Below, one piece after another: positions 52,836 to 59,895 of a stretch of DNA of 64,000 bases; position 1 is the first letter of the stretch, and each line of letters starts with the position of its first letter. The stretch spans positions 1-64,000 of the forward strand of contig CAJTLX010000007.1 in the NCBI GenBank assembly GCA_910577165.1, given 5' to 3'. Under the pieces are notes generated by a model, which was not told where the DNA came from, searched no databases, and saw nothing but the letters and a program-made list of their open reading frames with translations. Made by a program: the position numbers and the translations under genes. The stretch is from an uncultured Lachnospiraceae bacterium (GTDB lineage: Bacteria > Bacillota > Clostridia > Lachnospirales > Lachnospiraceae).

Positions 52836-54356
52836 TCACCCGAAGGTACTAAGCCCCGTTTCGATCGCCCGCTCAATACTGTACGACCAGGTGCCAAGGA
52901 AAATATTGAGTAAGATAAAGCAAATCAACGCCACAGCCGAACTTATCGGAAGCCATTTTCCCGCACCTGCAGATCCCTTCTCCCGTTCAGCTGCCCTTAA
53001 ATCCCCATCATTTTTTGGTGTGTAGAGCGTGATCAGCGCGCGGATAAAGTACACGGCGTTTAAGATCGTACTGATTGCGAGTGCCACCATCGCCACCACT
53101 AATTTCCCGCCATTTGCGCGAAGTGCGGCCTCCGCAAAATAAACTTTTGAGGTAAAACCGGCAAACAAGGGGATGCCCACCATCGAGAACGCGCCCACGC
53201 CAAATCCTACTCCTGCAAGTTTATTGCGAAAGCCGGAACCTTTTAAATCCACAAAATCCTTGCTGTCGCCCGATGCGTCGGAAAGCCCCCTCGCCGCGAT
53301 AAACAGCATGGATTTCGATGCCGCGTGCGACATAATATGAAAGACAGCTGCCACTGTTCCCATCGGAACAGCAAGCCCGATCCCCATATAGATATAGCCA
53401 ATCTGAGCGACCGAGGAAAAGGCGATCAGACGACGGATATCATGCTGATAGATCGCCACGATCGACCCGACCATCATCCCCGCTATTCCAAAGGCAAACA
53501 AGAGATTCGTTACCTTGTGGTCAAGCACGAAATCAAAGCCAAACACGCGGTAAAAAATCTTGAAGAGCAGAAAAATATACCCCTTGGAGACAAGGCTTGA
53601 AAGAATTGCAGCTGAGGCGGGGGTGGAGTAGCTGTACGAGTCCGCAAGCCAGGTGTGAAACGGAAAGAGCGCGCTCTTAACCGCAAGACCGACACTCATT
53701 AGTGCCATGGAAACCGTCAGCGGGATCTCATACTCCCCGCTCTTTGAAAGTCTTACAATCTGCTCGTGCATATTGACCATTAGAAGATGCCCGGTCACAC
53801 TGTAGAGCATGGACAGACCAAGCAGCAAAAATCCCGACCCGACCAGACTCATAATCATGTATTTTGTCGCCGCAACCAGCGTATGTCCCGTATTGCGGCT
53901 CATAATCAGTGCGCCCGCCGCAATCGTATTGATCTCAACAAAAACATATGCAGTAAACATATCATTCGTGTAAATCAGCGCGAGCAGAGAGGCCAACATC
54001 AGACAGATCATTGTAAAATAAAGATTTTCTTTTGTCTCCTCAACCTCAAGATCGATATAATGTTCCCCGCCAAGCACTGAGAGAAACATAATGGCGCAGA
54101 AAAAGACAGCTAACAATGCTTCCAGGGAGCCAACGCGGATCTCGTTCCCCCAGGGAGCCGGAAAATGCCCCATCATATAAGTATACTGTCCATATTTTGA
54201 CACATACCAGAGAACAAAGGCGTTCATCACTCCTGCCATCCCAATTAGGGTAAGACTTAGTCGCTTCGCATATCGCCCATTTAAGATGGAGGAGATCACG
54301 CCGCTCATCAGGCACATAACAATATTAAATAATGGAAAATTTTGTATTATACTCAT
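52836..54356 (-). CDS. Antiporter-like subunit (MrpD/MbhH type), first paralogue
   Basis: A 506-residue NuoL/M/N-family protein. Its acidic channel residue is in 'DMFTAYVFVEINTIAAGALI', the Lys segment is 'GLAVKSALFPFHTWLADSYS' with 'TPASAAILSSLVSKGY', and 'RRLIAFSSVAQIGYIYMGIG' and 'FHIMSHAASKSMLFIAARG' follow. It directly follows the MrpC-like gene, the normal position of MrpD/MbhH, so it is the best candidate for the canonical D subunit; the three later paralogues are additions. Confidence 0.88.
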   Translation of the reverse strand: MSIIQNFPLFNIVMCLMSGVISSILNGRYAKRLSLTLIGMAGVMNAFVLWYVSKYGQYTYMMGHFPAPWGNEIRVGSLEALLAVFFCAIMFLSVLGGEHYIDLEVEETKENLYFTMICLMLASLLALIYTNDMFTAYVFVEINTIAAGALIMSRNTGHTLVAATKYMIMSLVGSGFLLLGLSMLYSVTGHLLMVNMHEQIVRLSKSGEYEIPLTVSMALMSVGLAVKSALFPFHTWLADSYSYSTPASAAILSSLVSKGYIFLLFKIFYRVFGFDFVLDHKVTNLLFAFGIAGMMVGSIVAIYQHDIRRLIAFSSVAQIGYIYMGIGLAVPMGTVAAVFHIMSHAASKSMLFIAARGLSDASGDSKDFVDLKGSGFRNKLAGVGFGVGAFSMVGIPLFAGFTSKVYFAEAALRANGGKLVVAMVALAISTILNAVYFIRALITLYTPKNDGDLRAAEREKGSAGAGKWLPISSAVALICFILLNIFLGTWSYSIERAIETGLSTFG

Positions 54357-54380
54357 GCCAAACCATGCCCCTTCGCCATG

Positions 54381-54788
54381 TTATTTCCCATCCTCCTCAT
54401 CCTGCTCCCTCTGGTATTGTTCCCGCTTTGCCAAAATAGTGATCTGGTCAATATCAAGCGTGTGATAACGCCAGTACAGACGTATCGTAAGTGAGAGCAT
54501 TACTGCAGTAACGGAAACAGAGACCACAATTCCCGTTAAAACCAGTCCGGCCGGGATGGGATTGATAAAATCTTCCATCCGCTTTACACTTTCTGCACTG
54601 TCGGGAACTGGAGCAGCCCGCCCCGCAATATAGCCCTTTGCCGCCAAAAATAAATAGACCGCCGTATCCATAATATTAAAGCCAATAATCTTTTTGATCA
54701 TATTGCGATGAAATAAAAGTGTTGTAAATCCAATGCCAAAAAGGATTACCGAAACGACCTCATAATAATTGTAAAAGAGATTCCCCAC
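54381..54788 (-). CDS. mrpC: MrpC/NuoK-like antiporter subunit
   Basis: A 135-residue protein with three membrane helices (about 8-25, 30-50, 80-105) typical of NuoK/MrpC/MbhG ('VVSVILFGIGFTTLLFHRNM', 'KIIGFNIMDTAVYLFLA', 'PAGLVLTGIVVSVSVTAVML'). The polar tail is charged. It abuts the MrpB-type gene (1 bp) and precedes the first antiporter paralogue, exactly the Mrp/Mbh order. It forms part of the lateral ion pathway next to MrpD. Confidence 0.87.
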   Translation of the reverse strand: MGNLFYNYYEVVSVILFGIGFTTLLFHRNMIKKIIGFNIMDTAVYLFLAAKGYIAGRAAPVPDSAESVKRMEDFINPIPAGLVLTGIVVSVSVTAVMLSLTIRLYWRYHTLDIDQITILAKREQYQREQDEEDGK

Positions 54789-55811
54789 CTAAATTCCCCC
54801 CTTCCGAAAAATTGCGTAAAAGGAGTACATTGTACAGGCAACCACACAGCCAACACAGATATTAAGAGGCAAAATCAGTCCGCTGCTGATCAGATCTCCC
54901 GCATTTCCGAGTGGAATTCCGCTGTCTGTGTGATTTGCGCCACAGTAGAAAGAATAACATTTTGCAGTAGAATAAAACAGCAGTGCAGCAAGCGATACCA
55001 TAGAAAATGTTTTGTAGGTAAAAAACTGCTCCGTCTTTTTAAACCCGAAGGCATTCAGATACAAAATCAATCCCGCACCGATAATTGCACCTCCGGAAAA
55101 TCCACCACCCGGTGAAATATGCCCGTTTAAGATCACGTAAATTCCAAACAGGATAATGATTGGGACAAGCAAAAATGCCGCTTTTTGTAAAATTCTGTCA
55201 TTTTTTGGTTCTAATTTCCTGTCATCTTCCTCCGCTGCCAGCTCTTGATGAATCAGAGAGCCGTCCTTTCTGTGGTCAATGCGCACGAGAATTAACACGG
55301 TACAGGCGGCAATAAAAAGCACATGGGACTCGCCAAGTGTATCAAACGCACGGTAGTCTAGGATCATCCCTGTTACAATATTGACTGCACCGGTTTCCTC
55401 CTGCCCTTTTTCAATGTAACGTCTTGGCACTTCATTGGAATTTGCCGGTGTGTCCGCCGAGCCAAAGTGCGGCATATTTGCAACAGTTAACAAAAGCAGC
55501 ACAATGATTAAAATGCAGATTGCAAGGGCAATGATTCGGTAAAATTTCCCAAAAATATTCATTCCTCTTGTCTTTGACCATTGTTCATACTGCTCCATCA
55601 TCCGTGAAAAGTCGGAGCGGTTGCGCTCACGCTTTGTGCGGTAGAGATCGCTGTGTACCGCCTCCGGATACTTGGAATCTTCCGCTTCCTTATCCTGCTT
55701 TCTTACCATTTCTTCCGGCAGGCGAAAAGCATCCTCCGACATTTCCTCCCCGTTGATAAACCGGACAAACCGTCGCCATGTCCCGCTCTCATAATTTTCT
55801 TTTACCTTCAT
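54789..55811 (-). CDS. MbhE-MrpB fusion antiporter subunit
   Basis: A 340-residue fused protein. After a soluble, charged N-terminus of about 85 residues and one helix ('IIALAICILIIVLLLLTVAN') comes an MbhE-like part ('VNIVTGMILDYRAFDTLGES', about 145-185), then an MrpB/MbhF part (about 205-335) with 'FLLVPIIILFGIYVILNGHI', 'SPGGGFSGGAIIGAGLILYL' and 'GLILPLNICVGCVVACTMYS'. In classical Mrp the E-like part is the end of MrpA, so this shows the split Mbh arrangement. It overlaps the MbhD-like gene by 4 bp. Confidence 0.85.
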   Translation of the reverse strand: MKVKENYESGTWRRFVRFINGEEMSEDAFRLPEEMVRKQDKEAEDSKYPEAVHSDLYRTKRERNRSDFSRMMEQYEQWSKTRGMNIFGKFYRIIALAICILIIVLLLLTVANMPHFGSADTPANSNEVPRRYIEKGQEETGAVNIVTGMILDYRAFDTLGESHVLFIAACTVLILVRIDHRKDGSLIHQELAAEEDDRKLEPKNDRILQKAAFLLVPIIILFGIYVILNGHISPGGGFSGGAIIGAGLILYLNAFGFKKTEQFFTYKTFSMVSLAALLFYSTAKCYSFYCGANHTDSGIPLGNAGDLISSGLILPLNICVGCVVACTMYSFYAIFRKGGI

Positions 55812-56104
55812 TCCCTATCCCCACCCCCTTCTTTTTCATGGTACGGATCTTCCTCCGGTGCACCTTTCTCCCTGATCTCATGAATCTTTTTTAACGTGAT
55901 AAAAAAGAGAATGCTGGTCACGCCAGCACCGACTGCCGCCTCCGTGATCGCAAGGTCGGGAGATTCCAAAATAATCCAGATAATACACATCACAAGGCTG
56001 TAGGACATATAGATGATGACGGAAGTCAAAAGATTTTTGCTCCGGCTTGTCGCCAGCGCGCATATTACCAAAAACAGCAGCAAAATCCCCTTAAAGAAGG
56101 ACAT
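55808..56104 (-). CDS. MbhD-like (DUF4040) antiporter subunit
   Basis: A 98-residue protein with three membrane helices, matching the DUF4040/MbhD part of MrpA: 'KNLLTSVIIYMSYSLVMCII' and 'LESPDLAITEAAVGAGVTSI', the latter being the family hallmark with a conserved acidic residue. I use the ATG at 56104, which lies in the end of the MrpG-like gene after a GAGGTGG site; the longer frame from 56167 would overlap by 77 bp. Charged tail. Confidence 0.82.
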   Translation of the reverse strand: MSFFKGILLLFLVICALATSRSKNLLTSVIIYMSYSLVMCIIWIILESPDLAITEAAVGAGVTSILFFITLKKIHEIREKGAPEEDPYHEKEGGGDRE

Positions 56105-56426
56105 TCTCGTCCACCTCGCATTCCTCTTTGATGCTCTCTTTATCAAGTGTGACTTCCAAGCGCGCAAGCAGATGTGATGCGACCGGACTCGCTATCCAAA
56201 GAAAACACACGATAACAAAAAGTTTTAATGAGGTAAAATTAAATCCGTTCAGCACAATCAGACCGAGAATCACAAAAAGAATTCCAAGTGTATCATTTAA
56301 CGCTGCTGCGTGCATACGGTTTAATACATATTTAAATTTCCAGGTGCCAATTACTGCAGTACATGATACAAAAAGTCCTGCAAGGATACAGCCCGTCCCG
56401 ATTAAAAAACGAATCCATCCCATCAT
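56091..56426 (-). CDS. mrpG: MrpG-like antiporter subunit
   Basis: A 111-residue protein with three helices, of the MrpG/MbhC (PhaG/MnhG) family: 'FLIGTGCILAGLFVSCTAVI', 'KYVLNRMHAAALNDTLGILF', and 'ASPVASHLLARLEV'. The RMHAAALNDTLG stretch is the family signature. It overlaps the MrpF-like gene by 4 bp (ATGA) upstream and the MbhD-like gene by 14 bp downstream. Confidence 0.9.
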   Translation of the reverse strand: MMGWIRFLIGTGCILAGLFVSCTAVIGTWKFKYVLNRMHAAALNDTLGILFVILGLIVLNGFNFTSLKLFVIVCFLWIASPVASHLLARLEVTLDKESIKEECEVDENVLL

Positions 56427-56749
56427 TTTTCTCCCCTTTTCTCTTCGTGGTTTTTATTCTCCATCTCAAGTTTTTCCCGGTGTACACCCAGATAAACCTT
56501 TGCCACTACCACAACGGCAAGGAAACTGATCATGGCATAGATCAGTGCCACATCTGCAAGAACCCCCTCTTTTAGTTTAACAGTAAGCACCGCAATGCTC
56601 ATCATTGTCATTGTGCCGATCATATTGACCGCCACAATGCGATCGGCAAGCCTTGGTCCTTTCAGGGAACGGATCAGACAAAAAAAGCACAGAATGCCAA
56701 GCACAATAAGAACCGCCGTCAAAAATATATCGCAGACCCGATCAATCAT
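56423..56749 (-). CDS. mrpF: MrpF-like antiporter subunit
   Basis: A 108-residue protein with three helices of the MrpF/MbhB family: 'LTAVLIVLGILCFFCLIRSL', 'GPRLADRIVAVNMIGTMTMM', and 'VLADVALIYAMISFLAVVVV'. The G-P-R-L-A-D-R motif is characteristic. It overlaps the MrpE-like gene by 4 bp upstream. Confidence 0.9.
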   Translation of the reverse strand: MIDRVCDIFLTAVLIVLGILCFFCLIRSLKGPRLADRIVAVNMIGTMTMMSIAVLTVKLKEGVLADVALIYAMISFLAVVVVAKVYLGVHREKLEMENKNHEEKRGEK

Positions 56750-57225
56750 TTCCCCTCCTCCTCCCTCTTTTTCTCAAACGCGCGAAGTCGGTGTACAAAT
56801 TCTGACTCCTCCATCCCCTCTGCCATATCTTTGTCCAGACAGTGGATAAGATATTCCTCCCCCTCAAGTGTCACTGTGATCGTGCCGGGCGTTAATGTGA
56901 TGGAGTCCGCCAAAATTACACGCAGAGTATCGCTTTTTAAATTCGTCTTAAAGCGGACAAGCTTTGGCTCTATCTCGTATTTCGGGGAAAGAATCAAGCG
57001 CATCACATTGTAATTCGCCTTGATAATTTCGCTTAGGAGCAGCACAATATAGGAAATGCCGCGCCAGATATTGCGATATGCGCGCAGTTCCTTTCTCGGA
57101 CTGTAATCCATAAATTTGCAAATGAACCCAAATAACAGCAGGGCAATCCCCACACCAAAAATCAGGATCTCCCCGGTTACTCTCCCATTAAACACAATCC
57201 ACAAAGCAAAAAAAAGTACCAGCAC
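56746..57225 (-). CDS. mrpE: MrpE-like antiporter subunit
   Basis: A 159-residue protein of the MrpE/MbhA family, first gene of the ten-gene operon. It starts with two helices ('LVLFFALWIVFNGRVTGEIL', 'FGVGIALLLFGFICKF'), then 'ISYIVLLLSEIIKANYNVM', and a soluble end with 'LADSITLTPGTITVTLEGEEYLI', the family hallmark. An ATG at 57252 is in frame but has no ribosome site and lies only about 9 nt after the predicted transcription start. The GTG at 57225 follows AGGAGG by 9 nt and gives the normal family N-terminus, so I choose it. Confidence 0.88.
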   Translation of the reverse strand: MLVLFFALWIVFNGRVTGEILIFGVGIALLLFGFICKFMDYSPRKELRAYRNIWRGISYIVLLLSEIIKANYNVMRLILSPKYEIEPKLVRFKTNLKSDTLRVILADSITLTPGTITVTLEGEEYLIHCLDKDMAEGMEESEFVHRLRAFEKKREEEGK

Positions 57226-57267
57226 TTCCGATTTCCTCCTTTCTTTCGCCATTTTTCAAGCCAATTT

Positions 57268-57296
57268 ATTTTAGCACTTCCCCTTCCCTCTGTCAA
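57268..57296 (-). promoter_or_regulatory. Strong sigma-A promoter of the antiporter operon
   Basis: TTGACA (57296-57291), 17-bp spacer, TAAAAT (57273-57268) on the minus strand. Predicted start near 57261, about 36 nt before the chosen mrpE GTG. This supports a single long antiporter transcript. Confidence 0.8.
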
Positions 57297-57444
57297 TCTA
57301 CCGATTTTATTATTTTTACATTTTTTTAATATTTTCTGCATTTCTGTTAATATTTTACAAAAATAAGACGGCATAAAAAATTCTTCCCCGCAAAAATAAA
57401 AAAATGCGAATAAAAAAACATTGGATGGCGCATTCTTTTCTTAT

Positions 57445-57464
57445 ATTTTGTTCGTTTCCTATAA
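57445..57464 (+). repeat. 20-bp repeat shared with the 11104-11123 hairpin element
   Basis: ATTTTGTTCGTTTCCTATAA here is the exact reverse complement of 11104-11123. It lies 25 bp upstream of the sigG start codon and has no matching second arm nearby. Confidence 0.7.
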
Positions 57465-57488
57465 CTGCAATGAAAGGACATGATAGGT

Positions 57489-58289
57489 ATGGCATTGTAT
57501 AAAGTTGAAATCTGTGGGGTAAATACCGCAAAGCTCCCATTAATTGACAATGAAGAGAAAGATGAACTTTTTCGCCGCATTAAAAGCGGAGATGCGGGGG
57601 CGCGCGAACTATATATTGAGGGGAATTTAAGACTGGTTTTAAGTATTATTCAGCGTTTTTCGAACAGCAATGAAAATGTGGATGATCTCTTTCAGATCGG
57701 CTGTATTGGGCTGATGAAAGCGATTGACAATTTTGATACGGAACAGGGGGTACGATTCTCCACCTACGCCGTCCCGATGATTATTGGTGAGATAAGGCGG
57801 TATCTCAGAGATAATAATTCCATCCGTGTTTCGCGCTCCCTGCGCGACAACGCCTACCGCGCCATCTATGCGAAGGAGGCGTTTATCCGCGAGAACAACC
57901 GCGAACCTACGATCGAGGAGCTTTCTGAGGTCTCCGGACTTTCAAGGGAGGATATTGTAAATGCGATGGACGCAGTACAGACACCGGTTTCCCTCTATGA
58001 GCCGGTCTACTCGGAAGGAGGGGATGCACTCTACATTATGGATCAGGTAAGCGACAAGAAAAACAGAGAGGAGAACTGGATTGAGGAGATCTCTCTAAAA
58101 GAAGCGATGAAGCGGCTGCCCGAACGCGAGAATCATATTATCCGCCTCCGCTACTTTCAGGGAAAAACGCAGATGGAGGTAGCGGAGGAAATCAATATTT
58201 CCCAGGCTCAGGTCAGCCGTCTTGAAAAAAATGCACTAAAAAATATGAAAAATTATCTCAGCGATCCCACTTCTCGCAAAGCGCGTTGA
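57489..58289 (+). CDS. sigG: Forespore sigma factor SigG
   Basis: A 266-residue sigma-70 family protein that directs late forespore gene expression. The N-terminus 'YKVEICGVNTAKLPLIDNEE' is typical of SigG. Region 2 has 'NLRLVLSIIQRFSNSNENVD', 'DLFQIGCIGLMKAIDNFD' and 'RFSTYAVPMIIGEIRRYLRD'; region 3 'SRSLRDNAYRAIYAKEAFI'; region 4 'LPERENHIIRLRYFQGKTQM' with the HTH 'MEVAEEINISQAQVSRLEKN'. AAAGGA 10 nt upstream supports the ATG at 57489 over that at 57480. Its 3' end overlaps the convergent beta-CASP gene by 32 bp. It shows the organism makes, or descends from makers of, endospores. Confidence 0.93.
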   Translation: MALYKVEICGVNTAKLPLIDNEEKDELFRRIKSGDAGARELYIEGNLRLVLSIIQRFSNSNENVDDLFQIGCIGLMKAIDNFDTEQGVRFSTYAVPMIIGEIRRYLRDNNSIRVSRSLRDNAYRAIYAKEAFIRENNREPTIEELSEVSGLSREDIVNAMDAVQTPVSLYEPVYSEGGDALYIMDQVSDKKNREENWIEEISLKEAMKRLPERENHIIRLRYFQGKTQMEVAEEINISQAQVSRLEKNALKNMKNYLSDPTSRKAR

Positions 58290-59850
58290 TCTGATCTGCA
58301 AATTTTGCCAGATCCTTGTTTGCGCCGTGTTCATTATGACGAATTACGGTAAGGAGACGCTGACCAGCAGCAAGAAGTCTTGCAAATACGCCAGTCGGCT
58401 GTTTTGCTGCCCTCTCCACTCTCGTGTGGGAGCCCTCAGTAATCAGACCGCCGTCGAGGAGATTATAGACGGAACCGGTGTATGGCGCGACGGCGTTCAG
58501 ACAATAATCGTTGCGCAAAAGCGCGGCGAAATGTTCTGTTACGGAGTCTTCGCCATGCACCACAAAAACTTTCTGCGGCTTTTTGGCAAAGGCGTTCACC
58601 CAGCGAATTAACCCCTCCTTATCCGCGTGTCCGCTGATCCCGATAAATTTTTGAATCTGCGCTTTGACTTCGATGGTTTCACCAAAAAGCCGCACTTCCT
58701 TCGCACCCTCGTAGATCGCGCGCCCAAGTGTGCCGTTTGCCTGATACCCGACAAAGAGAATCGTGGATTCCGGTCGCCAGAGATTGTGCTTTAGATGGTG
58801 CTTGATACGCCCCGCCTCACACATCCCCGATGCAGAGATAATTACTTTCGGCTCCGGTTTAAAATTGATCTCTTTTGACTCCTCCGCGGAGACGGCAATC
58901 TTTAACCCTGGAAAACGAATCGGATTGATCCCCTGATGCACCAGTGAGAGTGCTTCCTCGTCAAAACAGGAATCCACGTTTTGCTGAAAAATATTGGTAG
59001 CTTCCACCGCAAGGGGACTGTCAATATAGACTTCAAAATCTTCAAACCCTTTTACTAAATTATCCTGCTTGATCTGGCGGATAAAATAGAGCATCTCCTG
59101 CGTTCTGCCAACGGCAAATGAAGGGATCACGACATTTCCGCCGCGCTCAAAGGTCTGTTTGATAATATCTGCAAGTGCCGTCACATTGTCGGGATTGCGA
59201 TCATGCAGGCGATCCCCGTAGGTCGACTCCACAATAACGATATCCGCGTCCGTAAGATATTCTGGATCTTTGATGATTGGTTGGTTATAGTTTCCAACAT
59301 CGCCGGAAAACGCAATCTTCCGCTTCAGCTCCCCCTCTTCTAGCCAAACCTCAATACTAGCGGAACCAAGCAAATGCCCCACATCGACAAAGCGGATGTG
59401 AATGCCCTCGCAGACATTGATAATTCGCCCGTAAGGACATGGAACAAAATGTTCCATAACCCCCACAGCATCCTCAAGTTCATAGAGTGGCACATACTCC
59501 GCTCTGCCGGCGCGCTTTGCCTTGCGGTTCTGCCATTCTGCCTCAAACATCTGAATATGGGCACTGTCGCGCAACATAATGTCGCAAAGCTCTGTTGTCG
59601 CCTCCGTCGCATACACACTTCCTCGAAATCCGTGTGCGTACAGATACGGGATCAGGCCGGAATGGTCGATATGCGCGTGCGAGAGAAAAATATAGTCGAT
59701 CTCGGATGGTGAGATCGGCAATTCCGCATTTTCATAAATATCCGCTCCCTGCTCCATCCCACAGTCGAGCAGAAAATTCTTGCCACAGGCGGAAACATAG
59801 TGGCAACTCCCCGTTACTTCATGATCTGCACCGATAAATCTCAGTTCCAT
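58258..59850 (-). CDS. MBL-fold beta-CASP RNA hydrolase-like protein
   Basis: A 530-residue metallo-beta-lactamase-fold protein of the CPSF73-like class. Zinc motif 'IFLSHAHIDHSGLIPYL', further ligands in 'VDVGHLLGSASIEVWL' and 'FSGDVGNYN', and beta-CASP motifs 'VESTYGDRLH', 'VVIPSFAVGRTQEMLYF' and 'FIGISGHADKEGLIRWV'. Relatives act as RNA endo/exonucleases; activity here is inferred. The tail of about 60 residues is helical. The start at 59850 follows AGGAGG by 7 nt. It converges on and overlaps sigG by 32 bp. Confidence 0.88.
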   Translation of the reverse strand: MELRFIGADHEVTGSCHYVSACGKNFLLDCGMEQGADIYENAELPISPSEIDYIFLSHAHIDHSGLIPYLYAHGFRGSVYATEATTELCDIMLRDSAHIQMFEAEWQNRKAKRAGRAEYVPLYELEDAVGVMEHFVPCPYGRIINVCEGIHIRFVDVGHLLGSASIEVWLEEGELKRKIAFSGDVGNYNQPIIKDPEYLTDADIVIVESTYGDRLHDRNPDNVTALADIIKQTFERGGNVVIPSFAVGRTQEMLYFIRQIKQDNLVKGFEDFEVYIDSPLAVEATNIFQQNVDSCFDEEALSLVHQGINPIRFPGLKIAVSAEESKEINFKPEPKVIISASGMCEAGRIKHHLKHNLWRPESTILFVGYQANGTLGRAIYEGAKEVRLFGETIEVKAQIQKFIGISGHADKEGLIRWVNAFAKKPQKVFVVHGEDSVTEHFAALLRNDYCLNAVAPYTGSVYNLLDGGLITEGSHTRVERAAKQPTGVFARLLAAGQRLLTVIRHNEHGANKDLAKFADQINALCEKWDR

Positions 59851-59895
59851 AAAATCCCTCCTGTCCATTTTATTGTTTTGTGTACTTCCCTGTTC

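Noticed and set aside
47679..57225. Complex I or a membrane-bound hydrogenase operon
   Set aside because: All genes match antiporter-module subunits only; no NuoB/C/D/H/I or hydrogenase large and small subunit is visible.
57355..57400. A SigF/SigG-type promoter ahead of sigG (a GCATA box is present)
   Set aside because: A -35-like GCATA is visible but I found no convincing matching -10 at the right distance.
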